Source: Cordilura impudica (lineage: Eukaryota > Arthropoda > Insecta > Diptera > Scathophagidae). From it: a stretch of 64,000 nucleotides of DNA. A program made the translations under genes and the position numbers. Below are positions 55,601 to 63,127 of the stretch, piece after piece (position 1 is the first letter of the stretch; the number at the start of each line of letters is the position of its first letter). The notes under the pieces are model-generated. The model saw nothing but the letters and a program-made list of their open reading frames with translations. It searched no databases and was not told the origin of the DNA. Where the stretch lies: contig OY821517.1 in assembly GCA_963682025.1 (NCBI GenBank), positions 50,221,662 through 50,285,661 of the forward strand. The letters run 5' to 3'.

Positions 55601-58600
55601 ATAAGTATGCAAAGAAATTTCTTTGAGTGAAAGAGAAATTTAAATAAAAAATTTTACAAAAAATTTAAAAGTACAGGTAATAAATGAAAAGGAAATGAAA
55701 ATTTACTTTAAACATCACGTATATTATGTTTTTGTAAACATTAAGGATTTTCGCCAAATAGTCACTGACTGCACAATCAAGGATCTTTTGCAGCGTGTCG
55801 TCCATTTTAGATTCAGGGCAGTCTGTTAGCATATGAGGGATAGTAAGTATGACATCACAATAGCTACATTTTGGGAGTTCTGTTTTCTTATAGTAATACT
55901 TTTAATTAAAAAGGGCTTTACCCGGGCAAGCATAATACATTGGGATCTCGTTAAATTTCTGTTGCACTTAGGCCTTTTAGAAGTTACGTTTCGTTGTGCC
56001 AGTATTTTAAAAAAGGGGTTTGCCAAGGTCTTATGAAAACATGGTGTTTCAGTTATCTGAGATAAATTCAGGACTTCTTTTGCCCCGTTATCAGCAGTCT
56101 CATTGCCTAGAATTCCAATGTGAGACGGGATCCAAAGAACCCGAATATGATGGCTGTTGTTCTCTTACTGCAGCAGCATTTCATAGGCACCGTTTTGATT
56201 TCTAATTTAAGCCTTAGTGACACTTAAACTATCAGTGCAAATCAACGTTTTCTCGCAATCTACGGTGGAATAGGTAATGCCTGTTTTAATGGCTGCAATT
56301 TCAGCCGTAAAAATTCCAGTATGGTCTGGCAAACGAGCTTCGTTTATTGTTTCGAACTGTGTTTCCGATATTTGTTCAACGATAGAAAATGGTGTTACAC
56401 CATTTTGAAACGATCCATCAGTGTAATAAGTCAGTGTTGGTGAGAAATCACAAATTATTTGTTTAAGCATCTTTTTAAAACATATCGGGTTGGTAGTATT
56501 CTTGTTGTAATACACTTAGACCGTCATCCAAATTAACAACTTTATTAGAATATGCAGGGTTATTTGGCTTAGGTGGCATAGCTATATTAGATTTACGAAA
56601 AAGTGAAATTATATTGTTGATGGCAGATGGTGGATTATTTGAAGGTGAATCCAAATGTCTCCAAAATGTTGTGTGTAGACCGTCGGATGATATGGTTATT
56701 GATCTGGCTGCCATTTTAACAGCGCTTTTTTCCAGTATGGCTTGAAAATCAGTGAATCCTGCTTCTGCTCTAAGCAACCACAGCGGAGTTGTCCGTAACA
56801 AGCCTGAAGCGGCTGTAAAACAATTATTGATGGAAGTGTTAATCTTATTGATGTTCTTTGAGGTCCATCCATAAATGGTGATTCCATGCAAAATTGTCCC
56901 CATGGTTAATGATCGGCGGATATTAATAGCCGTGTCAATATGCGGTCCTTTGTTGCGTAAGCAGATAAGCTGTAATAGGTTATTTATTTTGTCTAATTTA
57001 TATGAAAAATGTTTAACATGATTATTCCGAAGAAGATTTCTGAAAAATAGAATGCCCAAAACTCTCATTTGATCGGTGATTTGAAGATTTGCATCTCTGA
57101 TACTAATTGTGTGATATGAACAGCTTTTGTTTCTGCAAACATGCATAAAGGCCTAGAGCGTAAAAAATGAACCAGCATGGTGCTGTGTAAAATTAAAGTT
57201 TATCAGCTGTTCACAAATGTCACGTACAAACGTAGCAAAAATCTATTTTCAACAGATTGGAACGTTCCGGTTACGTGACAGTTGAGTTCGGTAACTGCTC
57301 TAAATGCTTTTAATGTAACAGAAAAAAACGCTGAGACGTTTGGTTACGGTTACGTGTGGCTAACTAGGCCTTTACTTCTGTCTTATCAGCCGGAACAACG
57401 GCCCCTATGCTTTTTGCTCAATGGTGAACTTTAAGATCCACGTTGTTTAAGTTCAAACGAACAGTTTCCGAGTTACCAGAAGCTATTGCAAAAATATTTT
57501 CAGTGTAAATACCAACGTAGTCAATACCAGGTACATTTTCGACAGCTATCGCTAAAGAGTTTGCATATGTATATGGTATGCAAAACCACCGAGAGTGGAG
57601 AACCCTGAGAAACCCCGTTGCCCAGCGAGTAAGTTGTAGAAAAATGTCGTTCTACTATTACAATTATCTCGCGATTTTCAAGGAAATATTTTAAAAGTAT
57701 AGATAGTTTTTATACATAAAATAATTTTATAATTGCACCAAAGATATATCAACATGGATTATTTTGATCCCAGGAGCACTGAAGCCTTAAATAAATAAAA
57801 AATAATCGAATTATTTTTCTTAAATTCGAAATAGTGGTTTCACCGAGTTTAATAGAAAATCTCGTTTTCGGTAATTTTTATTTAAAAATATTTTAAAATC
57901 CAAAGCTGACCTTGGCAAATAATGGGTTAACATTCTCGGATTTATCCCAAATTTTAGGAACGGAAGTTCTATACATTTGGTTATTATAATTTAAGCATCG
58001 CATCTAAAAATTCAACAGCACTTACAAAATATTTGAATTTTTTGAATAAATTGTCATTAATCCAAAAGAGTTAATGGGGTCATATTATTTTTTTCCGAAA
58101 CCCCAGGCTATTAAGATAAAATATAACATTTAAAAGTAGAAAAGTGATGAATTTTTGATACAAAGTATTTAGAAAGAGTACATTTACAGAATATGTTACA
58201 AAAATCCCATTTTTCTCCGCAAAAATAAACTCCTTGTTAAAAATTTCTGGCATATGGATTTACTTAAAAATTAACACAGTTAATCTGTAACATGTACTTA
58301 ACAAAACCTTAAAGCGCCAGATCCATTTTTTTAAATTTTGTTTAAGAAAATTTTTTAAAACTTGAAAAAGGAGTTTTCAAAATTTTATCAAAAAAATTTC
58401 CCATTTTCGGTGTCAATGCGCAATAGATTAACAAAGTGGTAATAAAACAATACTTCATATCTGAGTTCTTACAAGTATAGAGACAAAAAAAAAAAAAAAT
58501 TATGGCTTTAATCAATTTCTCAAAGTTGAAAAAAATGCTATCAAATTTCATGACCTACTTTTTTTTGGTACAAAAGTGGTCCGGGGTATTTGCTATTTCT

Positions 58601-61122
58601 ATTCGATTTTTAAGTTATATAGCTTTTTCGAAAGACAATTTAGTACTGATATGGATTCATATAACAACTTGTCGGAAAAATTAAACTATAGAATGAAATT
58701 TTCGTAAATGTTTTTTGATTGGCTCAAAACTTTGTATGTCTCAGTTTTTGTGCTATTCGCATATATCTATGGGGTGAGACCGAGAGTTTGAACACTTTTT
58801 TATTAAGGGCCACCCTAATGTATACACAACTCGGTCGAAAGCTTTTTCAATATCTTCTGAGAGGACTAAACTATGTCTGGAATTTTTTAGGTTTTTTGAC
58901 GTAGTATTTCCTCTAGTTGATAACATATTGTATGTACACCGTGTCTGGGTATAAAGGCGTGTTTTGTTTTCGATATTTTATGTTTTGTAAATTTCCAGAA
59001 ACGCCAAGATTTTCTCAAGTTTCTTAGAAAGAACTGGTAGCAAAGAGATAGGACGGTAGCCCTTTAGTTGGTTTGGGTTCTTTCCCGGCTTGGGAATTGG
59101 TGATAAAATAGCTGTTTTCCAGTCTTGTGGGTAGATGCCAGTGGCCAGTATGTTGTTATATAGTTCGTATAGACATATTTTAATATTTTTGGGCGCATTC
59201 TTTGCCATTGAGTATGCGATTTTATCACGAGCTGGTGTTGAGCCCCTAAGGGCTAGTTTTTAGGCTGTTAATTAAACTTAGCTTAACGGGCAATTAAGTT
59301 AATCTTAAAACAAATTTAATTGGGCTTTAACTAATGATGGTGTTTTTCAGTGGTGGTTTAAGAGCTGTCAATTTTAATAGTATTGGCATCATTAAAAATG
59401 AATAATATTAATATGGCAGTACTATTAAATGTCGTAAATAAAAAAAATCTTGAGCGCGTCCTTATATTTATTGTTAAATTTGCATTCATTTATAAAAAGA
59501 TTAATTAATTTAATTAATTTTTTTTTTTTTTTTTTTTTTTATTATTTAAACAAAAATGTAAAACACGCGTGGAAAACTTTTTTTTATTTATATCAGCTGT
59601 TTTTATTTGACAGTTCTAACTTGGGTTTAACCGACCAATGCTGATGTGTTAAACCTTAGTTAAAAGCAAACTAATCCACAACTGAAAAACAACATTTCGA
59701 GTTTAAACAATAGTTTTCATTACATAATCAAGTTCAGAAATATCTATTATTTTGGTCAAAGTGGAGAATAGTGGGTTTGATTTTGGTGGATCCTCAATCT
59801 TTATATTCTTTTTTTGTAAAATGTTTATTTTTCTTATTGAAATTTTGTTTTATCAAAATATTACTTACATTTTTATATAGACTCCCGTCTGTTTTGCAAG
59901 GGAAATTTTTTGAGGGAAAAACCAAATTCAAGTGCATTGAGAATAACTACATTTTTCCCATCGAATTTTTTTTCCGAAGGAATTTTTATTCATAATAGGG
60001 AAAAAGGGAGAAACGAGAAATTTCATAAAAATTCTAAATTTTGGTATGCTGATGATCTTAAAGTTTTCAAATCAATTTAAACTGTTGAGATTTTTCTGAT
60101 ATTCAGGATGACCAGGATGATTACGTTTGTTATAAATAGTGCAATAAGTCCAGATAATAATGTAAACGTAAAACCAGTGGGGAGGGTACCAAAGATTCGA
60201 CACAGCCGAATTTTTATTTTATAATAAAAAAAAAAAAAATTTCCAGAATCTAAGAACTTTCTGATATCAGATGTTAAAGGATTTATTTTAAAGAAATGGC
60301 TCTCTGAATCTTTCATTTAACTAAATATAGCAACTGCAAAAAACTTAATTACAATTTAATTTATTTTTCCAAACACTCAACAAAATGTACAGACTCCAAC
60401 AAGAACTGCAGTTATTGCAAGACCGTCAACAAAATCTATCGAATATTGCTGTTTGCACATACAGTCTTAAGTCAAAGTTGGTGAAAATGTTACCATTACT
60501 CGGCAACAATAATGAAATGGAAAGCATTATAGATGTCGATACGACAATGGCAACACCCCTAACAAGTGAATTGGTGGAAAAAATAACCGATGAATTTATA
60601 ACATTGAAAAATTCTATGAATTCAGTTGAACTACAATTGTATGAAGCCAATGAAAAAATAGCAGAACTAATTGAAAATGTATGCACAAAACAAACATCGC
60701 AATAACAATTATTCAATTATAAATTTAATTTGTAATAATTCGTCCTCTATTTAGCAACATCATTTTGAAGAGGAGAATGAAACATTGCGTACGGAAAATA
60801 CGAATCTTACAAAAGTTGCAAAACTTTTAACCGAAAATATGAAAGAAAGTGTGGAAACTAGTAAAAAGTAATTGTTTATATTTGTAATAGTTTAGTTATA
60901 TTTTTGTAATATGTTAATTTTTTTATTTTAAGAATGGAATCGGCTTTAATAAAATTGAAACAACGTAATGATGAGTTAATGTCCAAAACACATGATTCAA
61001 CCGATGGCCAGCCAGCTCCTACGCTCTCACCCACCATTGTTAAAGCAAATGAAGAATTTGAACAAATCAAAGATGAAGTTGAATCGCAAAATCGTGATCA
61101 TGGTGAACGTATTGTTGAAATG
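43480..61122 (+). CDS. Coiled-coil protein of unknown function (spliced, continues right of the window)
   Basis: Five exons join in frame: 43480-43666 (phase 1 out), 43739-43925 (phase 2 out), 60393-60678 (phase 0), 60755-60867 (phase 2), 60933-61122 (phase 0, donor ATG|GTAAGT). They give 321 codons so far. The start MERRGRIPVAKYRTQEGK sits in a good context (GCCATGG). The N-terminus is basic with an RSRSR patch. Almost all of the rest has heptad-like Leu/Ile/Lys/Glu patterning (LEDNIALKEENKALKLEIED, NELLEDNSKLSEELAKLKK, LQQELQLLQDRQQNL, EENETLRTENTNLTKVAKLL), indicating long coiled coil with short breaks. I do not recognise the family. The gene begins about 2.6 kb after eIF4G on the same strand. 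Intron 2 is 16.5 kb of nested transposons. Confidence 0.82.
43739..43925 (+). CDS. Coiled-coil gene, exon 2
   Basis: Acceptor TTTCTTGTTTAG|AT (phase 1; C+AT gives His), donor AATGG|GTTTGT (phase 2). It encodes KKIQNELLEDNSKLSEELAK and further heptads, ending LLKMKAENIN. The Helitron-like element H2 is inserted 16 bp into the following intron. Confidence 0.82.
43942..44640 (+). mobile_element. Helitron-like family H2, 5' part
   Basis: It starts TCTATATATATAAAATTCAT after an A, followed by TTTTCTGTTTGTTTGTTTG. Three or four degenerate repeats of CAACGGATTTCTCTGAAATT and GGTAC or CGATCTCT motifs follow, with CCACGCCTA. This 5' structure is common in insect Helitron-derived repeats. The 3' end may be the one at 51042. 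Confidence 0.6.
44641..44889. other. Intron spacer
   Basis: AT-rich; the first part carries a TCCCCAAATT motif resembling the TIR element at 50026. Confidence 0.4.
44890..48180 (-). pseudogene. Jockey-like LINE ORF2 (endonuclease and RT), broken
   Basis: Minus-strand order: AP endonuclease pieces (GRGGGVAILV near 48145, then GGDFNCRHSYWGC near 47125 and STLDFFLTN, SSDHLPIS near 46900), a linker, RT with VLLDIKAAFDSVWHDGL, AGCPQGSCLSPILYNIFTSD and SIFADDTSIL (the FADD catalytic box), and a C-terminal YCCPVWSTAAKCHISKLQIA region ending near 44895. Several frameshifts and stops, and a family M repeat at 47146-47913 inside the endonuclease, make it inactive. It lies antisense in intron 2 of the coiled-coil gene. 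Confidence 0.85.
47146..47913 (-). mobile_element. Fly repeat family M, copy iii (inserted in LINE endonuclease)
   Basis: TATACCCTATACCACTATGTGG at the left, GTCCGTCCGTCTGTGTGTCC inside, GGTATAGGGTATCATATAGT and GTCGGTCTAGACAGACTATA at the right. The LINE frame resumes on both sides (GGDFNCR to the left; the preceding endonuclease segment to the right). Confidence 0.78.
48181..48676 (-). mobile_element. Fly repeat family M, copy iv (truncated)
   Basis: It starts like copy iii and carries (GTCC)n at 48314-48336, but ends abruptly at about 48676 in the TATTGCACTG segment, directly abutting the LINE ORF1. The missing part of the repeat and of ORF1/ORF2 suggests a deletion at this junction. Confidence 0.75.
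48677..49426 (-). pseudogene. Jockey-like LINE ORF1 (Gag-like, zinc knuckles)
   Basis: Minus-strand frame from ATG near 49426 (MTKKTKPNSSQKTANQNY, then TAA) continuing VVIDTTVKVKIPPITILKCK, RHATKSEKPYKAVLLGLDKT (nucleic-acid-binding region of LINE ORF1) and three CCHC knuckles: CYNCQMYGHGSSKC, CAHCAGEHKTVEC and CANCNGPLKPC. It is cut at its C-terminus by the family M copy at 48676. The organisation is typical of jockey-clade ORF1. Confidence 0.85.
49640..49730 (+). other. Splice-acceptor-like tract before a short open segment
   Basis: TCTGTATTCCTTTCGTAG resembles a 3' splice site. The 50 bp before it (AATATCTGTCCTGCAATATA...) is nearly repeated at 50178-50228 inside the TIR element at 50026-50970. 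Confidence 0.4.
49731..49837 (+). other. Unassigned exon-like open segment with stop
   Basis: After the acceptor-like AG the sequence reads QQALLREVETPESTQLRLEI, then KRLSQAGSRESESP and a TAA. Composition and the acceptor make it look like a real terminal exon. It does not fit the phase-2 donor of exon 2 (stop after 12 codons) but would fit the phase-1 donor of exon 1. It could be an alternative last exon of the coiled-coil gene or a host fragment carried by a transposon. I do not recognise the peptide. Confidence 0.4.
50026..50970. mobile_element. 945 bp TIR element with long ends and GC-rich core
   Basis: The inverted termini AGACGCCGAGTACTTAGT and AGGCGCCGAGTACTTAGT (read inward) are followed by CCCAATGAA-AAATTCCC motifs. 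GGTAAGC and GGTAAGG flank the element (7 bp, one mismatch). Subterminal GAATAAATTCCCCA repeats occur on both sides. A GC-rich block at 50236-50440 holds two diverged copies of a GCTCGCGGAAC-AGCTTAGCTAAAA-ATCGGA unit. No protein recognised. Confidence 0.78.
50971..51042 (+). mobile_element. Helitron 3' terminus (family H2)
   Basis: The hairpin CCCGGGCAAGACCGGG (51014-51029) is followed after 9 bp by CTAG at 51039-51042 and then T. This is the classic Helitron 3' end. With the TC start at 43942 it could delimit one 7.1 kb Helitron-derived block, heavily interrupted, or be an independent copy. Confidence 0.7.
51271..51694 (+). pseudogene. PIF/Harbinger-type transposase N-terminal remnant
   Basis: From ATG 51271 the frame reads MPKITEKEKIINFLVQNAVD and EIEFAEILDVEG; after stops and shifts, MLRVSRIEFQTLVSMV and QVPVEYQLVIVLYRLGSSGE follow. 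The MSR/VSR-x-x-F-x-x-L and the LGSSGEG-x-F segments are typical of the N-terminal part of Harbinger nucleases. The catalytic half is missing; the sequence is cut near 51694-51700. Confidence 0.6.
51757..52692. mobile_element. 936 bp TIR element (GGGGCCAAATCACCGCATTCG ends)
   Basis: The left GGGGCCAAATCACCGCATTC and the right end, read inward, are identical over about 20 bp. A second inverted pair, TTCTRGAATAACCGCGTATG, lies about 150 bp inside each end. AT-rich interior, no protein. Confidence 0.78.
52827..53642. mobile_element. 816 bp TIR element (CAGYCCAATTCT ends) with Harbinger-like protein fragments
   Basis: Ends CAGTCCAATTCT and CAGCCCAATTCT (read inward), TAT/TAT flanks, and subterminal TTCCCAGGGAA/TTCCCGGG palindromic motifs. 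Inside, + strand 53067-53250 reads FSVEFLMIAEAEEQQQDKTE and RKLRDASNPLELPAEFI, which resembles Harbinger transposase N-termini. Minus strand 53190-53300 reads CGMFKGSKEELSRVWRNLEW, which resembles the Myb/MADF partner protein. Both are remnants. Confidence 0.65.
53704..53860. other. Intron spacer
   Basis: Nothing recognised. Confidence 0.4.
53861..54125. mobile_element. Partial copy of the CAGYCCAATTCT TIR family
   Basis: It begins ACCCAATTCTCAATAACAAT and TTCCCTGGGAATTTTTTCCC, like the right end of the 52827 element read inward, and shares a GACAGTTGTTTTGCTT segment with its interior. No second end identified. Confidence 0.55.
54316..54691 (-). mobile_element. Helitron-like element H1, copy i, inserted in copy h
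   Basis: A then CTAGCAGATTCCAGCCCTCG at the left, TATTAATATTATAGA then T at the right. Insertion between A and T of the host H1 (AAATTATAAATA / TGCTATGTG), as expected for Helitrons. Confidence 0.85.
54759..55143. mobile_element. 385 bp TIR MITE inserted in Helitron copy h
   Basis: ~31 bp inverted ends CGGRCCTATTCCCRTTGGCG, then TTGTCGTTTT, with AAT on both flanks. The interior has further inverted CGAAG/CGACA motifs and no protein. The empty site is visible in other H1 copies (CATTCACAATAATAATAA-like). Confidence 0.85.
55246..55699. other. Intron spacer
   Basis: AT-rich. A short TATTTATTTATTTA tract is near 55490; no gene. Confidence 0.45.
55700..57146 (-). pseudogene. I-like LINE ORF2, 3' part (RT end and RNase H)
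   Basis: Minus-strand pieces: MRVLGILFFRNLLRNNHVKH (post-RT region), INIRRSLTMGTILHGITIYG, PLWLLRAEAGF, then RNase H with LTYYTDGSFQNGV, GIFTAEIAAIKTG, LICTDSLSV and, after a frameshift, WIPSHIGILGNETADNGAKE, which holds the last catalytic Asp. The C-terminus runs to about 55800. Several frameshifts are present. Confidence 0.8.
57147..57375. mobile_element. ~230 bp insertion in the I-like LINE
   Basis: The LINE reading breaks at both sides. The edges are complementary (AAAGGCCTAG at the left, CTAGGCCTTT at the right), so either the element has short inverted ends or it entered a palindromic AGGCCT site. It contains GGTTACG repeats. Confidence 0.5.
57376..59265 (-). pseudogene. I-like LINE ORF2, RT part, interrupted
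   Basis: From the right (59208 down): NIKICLYELYNNILATGIYP, SPIPKPGKNPNQLKGYRPIS, LLPVLSKKLEKIL (RT domains 1-2), then KHAFIPRHGVHTI and LSEDIEKAFDRVVY (first Asp). A break at about 57770-58815 follows, and then TRWATGFLRVLHS and YVGIYTENIFAIASG near 57480-57540, where the expected YADD catalytic box has decayed to YTEN. Dead element, antisense in intron 2 of the coiled-coil gene. Confidence 0.75.
57770..58815. other. Insertion of unknown type inside the I-like LINE
   Basis: About 1 kb of AT-rich sequence separating two RT pieces. The right edge near 58790 reads TTATTAAGGGCCACCCTAA. No convincing protein or matching left end was found. Confidence 0.4.
59336..59692. mobile_element. ~357 bp putative TIR element
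   Basis: TGTTTTTCAGTGGTGG near the left and TGTTTTTCAGTTGTGG read inward from the right. The interior has GTTAAACC/GGTTTAAG motifs and a T-run. Boundaries are approximate. Confidence 0.5.
59693..60392. other. End of intron 2 of the coiled-coil gene
   Basis: AT-rich. A short + strand segment at about 60035-60080 reads FWYADDLKVFKSI, resembling an isolated LINE RT catalytic box. Acceptor TTTTTCCAAACACTCAAC...TACAG at 60392. Confidence 0.5.
60393..60678 (+). CDS. Coiled-coil gene, exon 3
   Basis: Acceptor ATGTACAG|A (phase 2; GG+A gives Gly), donor GAAAAT|GTATGC (phase 0). Reads LQQELQLLQDRQQNLSNIAV, then VKMLPLLGNNNEMESIIDVD and SVELQLYEANEKIAELIENV-type heptads. The exact phase match with exon 2, 16.5 kb upstream, supports their being one gene. 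Confidence 0.83.
60755..60867 (+). CDS. Coiled-coil gene, exon 4
   Basis: Acceptor CCTCTATTTAG|CAA, donor AGTAAAAA|GTAATT (phase 2). Reads QHHFEEENETLRTENTNLTK and VAKLLTENMKESVE. Confidence 0.85.
60933..61122 (+). CDS. Coiled-coil gene, exon 5 (last in window)
   Basis: Acceptor TTATTTTAAG|A, donor GAAATG|GTAAGT (strong, phase 0). Reads MESALIKLKQRNDELMSKTH, then a Pro-rich break (GQPAPTLSPTIV) and FEQIKDEVESQNRDHGERIV. The strong donor means at least one more exon right of the window. Confidence 0.85.
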
Positions 61123-61344
61123 GTAAGTTTTTTTTTATGTGAATCATGAAATATGTTTGTTCACCAGCAATGCACAATGATTGATTTGGATTGTTTTGGC
61201 ATACGTATGTTTTTTGTTATATTTTTGGCCCTCCTTAAAATTTCGGTTGAAAGAATGTTTCAATAGACAATGGAGTTTTATTTTTGAGAAACTTCATATT
61301 CTGCTCAATTATTGCCAAAGAAAAGCAGTTTTATTCTCTGGACT

Positions 61345-61600
61345 TTTTATACGCTATACCACTATGTGGTTAAAGTATAATGACTGTGTTATTGTTTGTA
61401 ACTACCAAAAATATTTGATGTAGACCCATCTTTTATTGTATCGATCGACGTAATCCCCATATAAATATATCATCTGATATTAATTTTTTCAGATCTGCAG
61501 ACAAAGAAATTAATAAAAATTCCATTCAGATTTGCTTTATGCTTCCTTTCTATACCCAATTAGTTGGACCTTAGACCAATTCTCCAAACGCATGGTACTT
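61345..61600 (-). mobile_element. Fly repeat family M, copy vi (internally deleted)
   Basis: ATACCACTATGTGGTTAAAG at the left and CCAAACGCATGGTAC at the right; the GACG tract and most of the middle are missing. Confidence 0.65.
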
Positions 61601-61992
61601 TTTTTTTTTTAAATAGAAACGAGAGTTTTATCTAAAGAAAAAGATTTAGAATAAAAAAATCCTTTAGGACCTATGAAACGACAGCATTTAAAAGCTTTTA
61701 AGATTTATATTTATATTTTATTGCCGTTTTTTGTGGATGCACGCCATTACCTTAGTTGATTCAATTTGCTTTTGTTGTATTATATACTTTGGTGCAATAT
61801 TATAGCCGCTTTTATCTTTAGAGGTGTTTTTAAAAAAGTCTGATGATCACAAATTTAAAGAACTTTTTATCCTGGTGCAAAATTTTAGCCGCAATTGTAA
61901 AAATTAACATTAAAATTAAAGTGAAAAACATCATGAATAAAAACTAAAACCTATTACACTGTACAACACAAAAAAAAAATTACAAGGTCCGG

Positions 61993-62448
61993 CCTATAAA
62001 TTTTGATAGAGGAGACAAAAAAAAAAACACATGTATCGGCGTTTTGAAAGTTAACATCTGAATCTGAAGCAAAAACACCATTAAAACAGGGATTTAAGGG
62101 GTTAAAATGTTCCGCAAAAATATTCACCGTGAAATTTTACTATATGTACCTGAATACACCAAAACGGAAAATTCAACCAGATAGGCAGAAATAAGACACA
62201 ACAACACAACGAGCTTAGGGCTAATTTCGCATTTAGTAAAAATTTTATTTTAAAGTACCCCAAATACTTTAAATCGTTTGCGGAACATTTTAACTCCTTA
62301 AATCCCTGTTTTAATGGTGTTTTTTGCTCTTTTAAGAAAGTGTCAGAGCCGGGAAACTTTAACCCCCCCTCAAATGAAATTCAGATGTAAACTTTCAAAA
62401 CGCCGATACACGTGCCTCTTTTTTGTCTCCTCTATCGAAATTTATAGG
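61993..62448. mobile_element. Foldback/MITE with ~130-170 bp inverted arms
   Basis: The left arm 61993-62125 (CCTATAAATTTTGATAGAGG ... ATGTTCCGCAAA) and right arm 62285-62448 (TTTGCGGAACATTTTAACTC ... TATCGAAATTTATAGG) are near complements; the right arm has an extra ~30 bp. The loop is about 160 bp. No coding. Confidence 0.82.
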
Positions 62449-62499
62449 AAAAAAATTTTTGGAAAAAAATTGATTTTGTTGTTATTAAGCAAATAGTGA

Positions 62500-63015
62500 C
62501 TATATCCTCCATTGTTGAAGATGAGCCCAAAGAATCGGTGTGGCACACTATTTACAAAGTTTAAACGAACATAATTTTTGATTGTCTCCCAAGCTTCAAT
62601 TACCATTCCTCAATCGTGTCGTATTACCAAAGATTTTGTGTACCATGATTCCCCAGATGTTCTCCATAGGATTATGGTCATGACAACGGGCAGGCCATTG
62701 CAGCTAAGGTATATTGTGTGACTCTAACCACATGCGAATCTGGTCACTGCTGTCACAACAGTGACACTACCTTGCTGAATAATCAATTTTTTTTTTCACG
62801 ATTTTGTTAAAAAAAGAGTTTCAGATTTGTCTAGAGAAGAGTTCTGTATTCTGCCGAATTCATTTTGGTATTCGGGAAACTTAACTCTAGCATAGCATCG
62901 ACACAGAATGCACCCAAACTAAAGTTGCTTTTGGAAAAATATCGTAGGTCCTTACGTGGTTCCAGTTCGAATTGTAATCATCTGACCGTCTAAGTTAAAA
63001 TTTTTCTCCTCGGAA
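62500..63015 (-). pseudogene. Tc1-like transposase C-terminal remnant
   Basis: From 63015 down, minus strand: ITFSEEKNFNLDGQM (first catalytic region, FSDE-type) then fragments in several frames. CNGLPVVMTIILWRTSGESW corresponds, frameshifted, to the WPARCHDHNPMENIWG motif of Tc1 families, followed by VHKIFGNTTRL in another frame. Heavily decayed. Confidence 0.6.
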
Positions 63016-63127
63016 AAAGTAATCAGTAAAAATTTTAATTTTTTTTTTTTTTTTTTATGTGAAAACATTTATACGCTCAGGGGGGTAAAAATCTATTTCA
63101 CAATGCAATCACAAAAACAAAGTAATA

